From Syntrophobacterales bacterium (GTDB lineage Bacteria; Desulfobacterota; Syntrophorhabdia; Syntrophorhabdales; WCHB1-27), in NCBI GenBank assembly GCA_017881765.1, contig JADGQN010000155.1, forward strand, positions 1-9,653: 9,653 nt of DNA, given 5' to 3'. Shown here in pieces: positions 5,823-9,653 of the stretch (the stretch's first letter is position 1; each line of letters opens with the position of its first letter). The notes beneath the pieces were generated by a model, which was given only the letters and a program-made list of their open reading frames with translations, did no database searches and had not been told where the DNA came from. The position numbers were made by a program, and so were the translations under genes.

Positions 5823-6590
5823 TCAGAATCTAAAGTTCAGACCGGCGCGCACGATATGGCCCCTTGTTTCGAATGTTCCGGATGCCGTCCCTGCTACACT
5901 GCTAGCAACGGTGACGATATCGACGTCCTTTTTGCCGAGGTCATAATAGAGATACTCGGCTTTTACACTCCAGTTCTTAAAGAAAGCCCATTCCAGCCCG
6001 CCTGAGTAGTGTTTTCCGAGCCGCTGAATGTCTGTGGGATGATCGGGAACGCAATAGTAGCTGTCCTTTCTGCCCTACCATAGGCGAGACCGCCCGTGAC
6101 ATAGAGTAGCAGCCGGTCTATGGGAAGCACCCCAAGGCGCGCGCGAACTGTGCCGAGCCATTTTATCCGTTGATCGACGCTTGTTTCTTCGGGAGCAAAC
6201 CCCCGGAACCCTGTGCGGTTGCTGTCTGACTATCATGCAAATCGGCGTACTGGATGTCGGCTTCAAGCCCGCCGACCCAAAGCCTGTTGAACTGATAATT
6301 GTAGCCGACCTGTACGCCACCGACGAACCCACTGGGATTGAGGGAATCCGGGCTGCCTACACCCCCGCTGCAAAAACCGGCACAAAACTGTTGCTGACCG
6401 GAGCGAGATCAACGCTATTGTTCCCGCCGAAGCCATATCCCGCATTCACGCCGGCATAGAAGCCGGTCCAACTATAAGCCCCCGAGGCGCCGGGCGCCGT
6501 TCTCACTCCCCGGGCGCCTTGCGCAAGAACCGCGTTAGCAAGGGAAACGCACACCACGGCCGACAGCAGAGCTATCAATGCTTTCTTCAT
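5823..6590 (-). pseudogene. Outer-membrane beta-barrel protein (Omp25/RopB-like), frameshifted
   Basis: This is the remnant of an eight-stranded outer-membrane porin-like barrel. The start is ATG at 6590 with GAGGT upstream. A signal peptide follows (MKKALIALLSAVVCVSLANAVLA), then the family hallmark WTGFYAGVNAGYGFGG. Frame 1 stops at 6357-6359. Family sequence continues in another frame (GFVGGVQVGYNYQFNRLWVGG, EADIQYADL) to a stop at 6163-6165. A third piece reads KWLGTVRARLG, LLLYVTGGLAYGRA, TFSGSENTTQAGW, to a stop at 5963-5965. A fourth reads GLEWAFFKNWSVKAEYLYYDLGK and HIVRAGLNFRF, ending in the C-terminal Phe typical of barrels. The first two breaks are each repaired by one extra G in a run of five (6362-6366 and 6200-6204 as C). 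The third looks like loss of about 16 bases at a GGCGGGCTGG word. Total span (256 codons) matches an intact family member. Confidence 0.85.
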
Positions 6591-6607
6591 GTGGATACCT
6601 CGCTTGG

Positions 6608-6634
6608 AGTATAAGGAAAATGATCCACAGTCAA
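6608..6634 (-). promoter_or_regulatory. Possible promoter of the outer-membrane pseudogene
   Basis: On the minus strand, TTGACT (6629-6634) and TATACT (6608-6613) are both one mismatch from consensus, with a short 15-base spacer. The start point would fall near 6601, leaving only about a ten-base leader before the ATG at 6590. Good boxes, awkward geometry. Confidence 0.3.
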
Positions 6635-6792
6635 TGGTACAAATGCCTGCTGCCTTTGTCAAACATTTCTTCAGCCTCGGCGGGGACGTTGTCGACTACG
6701 GTGACTTGCCAGAGGATGCGCTCTTTCCTCAGTATCTCTTCGACTTCTTTTCTGAGACGGGGAATCCTGTTCCGCACGACATCCCACAGATC
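6631..6792 (-). pseudogene. C-terminal remnant of a HepT/DUF86-like protein
   Basis: The minus strand from 6792 reads DLWDVVRNRIPRLRKEVEEILRKE. This matches the final helix of HepT/DUF86 proteins, the toxin partner of MNT nucleotidyltransferase antitoxins, where a (D)xVWxxVxxxLPxLxxQIxxIL pattern ends the protein. It is followed by an atypical 28-residue tail to a stop at 6631. The preceding part, including the RN/RD-HxY-type catalytic motif that should come about 10 residues earlier, is absent. Directly before the first residue lies repeat copy C. No MNT gene is nearby. This is inferred to be a gene fragment cut off by the repeat. The similarity is from memory of the family pattern, not a search. 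Confidence 0.5.
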
Positions 6793-6924
6793 CGAGGTCC
6801 GGGCTACGCAGGCGCACCTGGCGGTACGTCGCGGGACCAACTGTTCTTGCGGGGTACCCGGGTGCTCCCAATATTCTCTTCCCGGGTCGCCGCAACGAAG
6901 TTAGGCGCAAGAGACGCCTCGGCT
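6791..6924 (+). repeat. Palindromic dispersed repeat, copy C (left end missing)
   Basis: Starting at TCCGAGGTCCGGGCTACG it follows copy A almost base for base (ggcGCACCTGGCGGTACGTCG for A's CGTACC-TTGC-GGTACG apex). It then has about 50 extra bases with GGGGTACCCGGG and CCCGGG palindromes. It resumes with CAACGAAGTTAGGCGCAAGA and GACGCCTCGGC as the right end. The leftmost 33 bases of the consensus (GGCCGAGGCGGATTTTG... to GGCG) are not present; instead the HepT-like fragment abuts. Same orientation as the other copies. Confidence 0.7.
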
Positions 6925-7229
6925 GCCCGGAACCAACAATGGCTAAAGGAAAAACGCCATTTGGGCGACAATACCTCCAGGCATTAAATCAGAATGAGTG
7001 GCCACAATTGAGAAGACCGGAGATTACCCGCAAGTCTTGGAGCATCATAGGACCAGAGGTTTTTGTAATATCGGCCGAAGGAACGGGCTATTCTCATCAC
7101 GATAGCTCTCATCTCGTCGTTGAAGTGTTTCTCCAATGCTGAGCAGATCTCTGTTGAGACTGCTGACGGTATGCCACATATTGGAGGAGGCCGGCGTACT
7201 GTAAGTATGGCCGCGGAAATGGAAAAGGC
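6925..7229. other. No recognisable gene between repeat C and the GGDEF-EAL gene
   Basis: Short open frames exist on both strands, but none has a convincing ribosome site or recognisable protein sequence. The longest on the minus strand encodes 99 residues (stop near 6984). It contains a stretch ALEKHFNDEMRAIVMRIARS that could be a decayed coding fragment, but I cannot assign it. The last 80 bases probably hold the promoter of the next gene. Confidence 0.4.
7154..7182 (+). promoter_or_regulatory. Candidate promoter of the PAS-GGDEF-EAL gene
   Basis: TTGAGA (7154-7159) and CATATT (7177-7182) are separated by 17 bases, the optimal spacing. The -35 matches at five of six and the -10 at four of six. 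The start point would fall about 40 bases before the ATG at 7230. No cyclic-di-GMP riboswitch core is visible in the leader. Confidence 0.35.
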
Positions 7230-9449
7230 ATGGCGATAAAGCGTGTAGCCCACGTCAGAGAGGTGCTCGGAATGAAGGATCACGTGGTGCGAGACGAGCG
7301 TCTATATGAGCTTCCGGCGGACAGGTGGACCGCCGAACTGGAGAATCAGGAAATAGGGGACCTCTCGGGCGACAGTCCGCTGCGCGAAAGCAAAGCCTGG
7401 CAGCGCGTGATCTTCGATTCTGTTCCTTCCGGCATCATTATCGTGGACCCGGAACGACACGTTATCATTGACATAAATCCCGCCGCTACGCGGATGTTCG
7501 GAAGTGAACGAAAGCATATCATCGGCTCTGTGTGTCACAAATACATCTGCCCCGCGGAGATTGGCCAGTGTCCCATCACCGATCTTGGGAAGACGGTGGA
7601 TAACGCCGAACGGGTGCTCCTCAAAGCCAACGGAGATGCCTGTCCCGTCATAAAGACCGTGACGCCCATCCTCTTGGGGGGCAGGACATACCTCATCGAA
7701 AGCTTCACGGACATTACCGATCGCAAACAGGCAGAGGAAAGAGTAAGGCAAAGTGAGAAGAGGTTCAGGGACATCAGCGAGGCCGCGGGTGAATTTCTCC
7801 TTGAGATGGACCCCGACGGGCGCCTGACCTTCTTGAGCGATCGGGCGATGAACGTCCTTGGATATGCTTCGAGAGAACTCCTTGGTCGGACACCGTTCGA
7901 TCTCATGCCGTCATCAGAGGCGGACCACGCACGATTATTGTTTGGGGAACACCTCCACAATAGAACCGGCTTCCGCGACTTCGAAGTACACATCGCGACG
8001 AAGTCGGGGCGGATGGTGTGGGTCAGTATCACCGCCGTTCCGATCTTTGATGTGGATGGCACGTTCCTCGGGCATCGTGGTGCGGCTATGGACATCACCG
8101 AGAGGAAGCAGACCGAGGAGCAACTCTTGCGCAATGCCTTCTATGATGGGCTGACCGACCTGCCGAACCGGGCACTCTTCATGGACAGACTCGGGCACGC
8201 TCTGAGACGGGCCAACCGCACCGAAGACTACTCGTGTACCGTCATTTTCCTCGATCTTGACCGCTTCAAAGTGGTCAATGATAGCCTTGGCCACATGGTG
8301 GGAGACAAGCTTCTTAAGGAGACGGCCAGACGGCTCGAAAGGTGTGTCCGGCCGGGCGATACAGTTGCCCGCCTGGGTGGAGACGAGTTCGTCATGCTCT
8401 TCGAACAGACCCACGACGTCGAGACCGCCAAGGCCATAGCCGAACGCATCCAGCATACACTTTCCTTCCCCTTTATGATCGAGGGATCTGAAATCCGCTG
8501 CTCCGCCAGCATCGGCATTGCCCTCACCTCCCGGGAATATACGCGGCCGGAAGAAGTGCTCCGTGACGCCGACATCACCATGTACCGGGCGAAGGCCCTC
8601 GGCAGGGCACGCTGTGAAGTATTCGATCCGTCGATGCGGCTTGAGGCGGCCGCGCTACTGAGCTTGGAGAATGATTTACGCCGCGCACTGGAATTCAATG
8701 AGTTGCGCATCCATTATCAACCTATTGTCACGTTGAGTAGTGGAGAAACCACGGGCCTCGAAGCACTGGTTAGATGGCAACACCCGCGTCGCGGTCTCGT
8801 TCCCCCGGGTGATTTCATTCCCCTTGCGGAGGAGACAGGCCTCATCGTACCTATAGGCCAGTGGGTGCTCCGGACGGCCTGCTCACAAATGAAAACCTGG
8901 CAAGAGGAAGGCCTTGCACCGTTGCGTATGGCAGTCAACATATCGACGGTTCAGCTACGTCAAGCAGATTTCGTTGATATTGTCGTGAACGTTCTGGAAG
9001 AGACGAGGATAGACCCAGGGCTTCTGGACCTGGAGGTTACCGAATCGGTGTTCATGGACCGGGACGGACCGATCATCGAGACGTTTCACAAATTAAAGGC
9101 TTTGGGTATTCGTATCTCCCTCGACGACTTTGGCACGGGCTATTCATCTTTGAGCTATCTTCAGGGGTTGCCTGTTGACGTGCTGAAAATAGACGGCTCA
9201 TTCACCAAGAACCTGGCGACTGACAAAGAGCGCAGAAAGATATTTGAGACAATTCTCATGCTCGGAAAAAGTCTGGGTACCGAGGTGATCGCAGAAGGCA
9301 TAGAGACGGACGAGCAGTTGGACTACCTGAAGGCGATCGATTGCGGGAGTGGGCAGGGATTCCTTTTCTCAAGGCCCGTTGACGAAAAAGCGATCAAAGC
9401 ACTAGTTTATCCAGGCTCTCAAAAATCCTTGCAGCCGCTGGACCGATAG
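7230..9449 (+). CDS. PAS-PAS-GGDEF-EAL cyclic-di-GMP signalling protein
   Basis: This is a cytoplasmic sensor with paired diguanylate cyclase and phosphodiesterase domains, 739 residues, without obvious membrane helices. PAS 1 (about 55-168) carries four cysteines: C102, C107, C114 and C138, in VCHKYICPAEIGQCP and GDACPV. PAS 2 (about 175-295) ends in MDITERKQ. GGDEF (about 300-462) begins with FYDGLTDLPNR. It has an intact GGDEF motif at 383-387 and an RPGD inhibitory site at 374-377, five residues before it. EAL (about 475-730) has EAL at 511-513, N570, E605, the DDFGTGYSS loop at 632-640, K653 with D655, E689 and Q709. All catalytic residues of both domains appear present, so it is potentially bifunctional. 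The ATG at 7230 follows GGAAAAGG too closely to be ideal. The in-frame ATG at 7272 has GAGAGGTG seven bases before it and may be the true start (725 residues), without loss of any domain. The gene stands alone. Confidence 0.95.
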   Translation: MAIKRVAHVREVLGMKDHVVRDERLYELPADRWTAELENQEIGDLSGDSPLRESKAWQRVIFDSVPSGIIIVDPERHVIIDINPAATRMFGSERKHIIGSVCHKYICPAEIGQCPITDLGKTVDNAERVLLKANGDACPVIKTVTPILLGGRTYLIESFTDITDRKQAEERVRQSEKRFRDISEAAGEFLLEMDPDGRLTFLSDRAMNVLGYASRELLGRTPFDLMPSSEADHARLLFGEHLHNRTGFRDFEVHIATKSGRMVWVSITAVPIFDVDGTFLGHRGAAMDITERKQTEEQLLRNAFYDGLTDLPNRALFMDRLGHALRRANRTEDYSCTVIFLDLDRFKVVNDSLGHMVGDKLLKETARRLERCVRPGDTVARLGGDEFVMLFEQTHDVETAKAIAERIQHTLSFPFMIEGSEIRCSASIGIALTSREYTRPEEVLRDADITMYRAKALGRARCEVFDPSMRLEAAALLSLENDLRRALEFNELRIHYQPIVTLSSGETTGLEALVRWQHPRRGLVPPGDFIPLAEETGLIVPIGQWVLRTACSQMKTWQEEGLAPLRMAVNISTVQLRQADFVDIVVNVLEETRIDPGLLDLEVTESVFMDRDGPIIETFHKLKALGIRISLDDFGTGYSSLSYLQGLPVDVLKIDGSFTKNLATDKERRKIFETILMLGKSLGTEVIAEGIETDEQLDYLKAIDCGSGQGFLFSRPVDEKAIKALVYPGSQKSLQPLDR

Positions 9450-9520
9450 TCAGCGAAGTGTAGCGTTCCGTAACCTCTTTCATCCCGACATATGACCCCA
9501 TAGCCCCGCATCAGCTCTTG

Positions 9521-9550
9521 GGCCGAGGGGAATTTTGATGATGGATAATG
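9521..9550 (+). repeat. Extra left end of the dispersed repeat in front of copy D
   Basis: GGCCGAGGGG followed by AATTTTGATGATGGATAATG is a diverged copy of the family's left end. It lies 34 bases before the left end of copy D and is not followed by the rest of the element. It is either a truncated copy or a tandem duplication of the terminal 30 bases. Confidence 0.65.
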
Positions 9551-9554
9551 GACG

Positions 9555-9653
9555 GGCCGAGGCGGATTTTGATGGATAACGCGAAGGCAAGGAGGTGCGC
9601 ACCGGAGGCGTAGCGTGCTACGTTGAGGATGGCGCGCCTCCGCAGCCGATAGC
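9555..9653 (+). repeat. Palindromic dispersed repeat, copy D (runs off the window)
   Basis: The left end GGCCGAGGCGGATTTTG with GATGGATAACGCGAAGG is followed by GGAGGTGCGCACCGGAGGCG, identical to copy B. The apex is a CGTAGC-GT-GCTACG hairpin (arms at about 9609-9622). GGAGGTGCGC on the left pairs with GCGCGCCTCC on the right as a middle stem. The right end is outside the window. This is the cleanest view of the left half of the family and it lacks the apex insert of copies B and C. Confidence 0.75.

Noticed and set aside
6200..6366. Systematic homopolymer sequencing error across the window
   Set aside because: The five other sizeable genes contain G/C runs yet read intact over full length, so a general error mode is unlikely; local error at these two sites remains possible and is listed under the pseudogene finding.
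7000..7229. A cyclic-di-GMP riboswitch in the leader of the GGDEF-EAL gene
   Set aside because: I looked for the conserved GEMM core words and hairpins and found none.
6984..7283. A 99-codon minus-strand frame upstream of the GGDEF-EAL gene, considered as the missing N-terminal part of the HepT-like protein
   Set aside because: Apart from a short RAIV-like string it does not follow the HepT pattern, has no ribosome site, and overlaps the start of the signalling gene.
4087..9653. The repeats as a CRISPR array
   Set aside because: Copies are 126-223 bases, 1-3 kb apart and separated by genes, not short repeats with equal spacers; no cas gene is present.

Overview
This is a 9.65 kb chromosomal window from a Gram-negative bacterium. 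It carries a periplasmic TRAP binding protein, an Omp25-type outer-membrane barrel remnant and a LemA/M48 membrane pair. The gene set and protein style (a TRAP system, a cysteine-containing PAS domain on a GGDEF-EAL protein, many intergenic palindromes) suggest a deltaproteobacterial or syntroph-like lineage (Desulfobacterota). That placement is inference only; the window has no rRNA or other phylogenetic marker.

Layout, left to right. (1) 3-2215, + strand: the 3' part of a TRAP large permease (dctM-like, cut by the window edge), then its periplasmic solute-binding protein (dctP-like). The small permease is probably just upstream, outside the window. (2) 2372-3998, + strand: a lemA gene and an M48 (HtpX-like) membrane zinc protease with their own candidate promoter. 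(3) 4222-about 5067, - strand: a two-gene unit of unknown function, an exported protein with no clear start codon followed by a small two-helix membrane protein. (4) 5533-5721, + strand: a 62-residue orphan protein with a good ribosome binding site and candidate promoter. (5) 5823-6590, - strand: an outer-membrane beta-barrel gene broken into four pieces by three frame disruptions. (6) 6631-6792, - strand: the C-terminal tail of a HepT/DUF86-like protein. (7) 7230-9449, + strand: an intact PAS-PAS-GGDEF-EAL cyclic-di-GMP signalling protein.

The most distinctive feature is a dispersed palindromic repeat family. Copies A (4087-4212), B (5216-5438), C (6791-6924, left end missing) and D (from 9555, running off the window, with an extra left end at 9521) all have the same orientation. 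They share outer inverted repeats close to GGCCGAGGCGGATTTTG / CAAAATCCGCCTCGGCC, an inner GGATAAC...GTTAGGC pair and a variable apex. They lie at the boundaries between the accessory genes, so the right two-thirds of the window reads as unrelated gene blocks punctuated by repeats, including two gene remnants. The left part (TRAP, LemA/M48) looks like ordinary core sequence.

The TRAP proteins act together in sodium- or proton-coupled uptake of an organic acid-like solute, and LemA and the M48 protease probably act together at the inner membrane. No functional link between the remaining blocks can be shown from the sequence.
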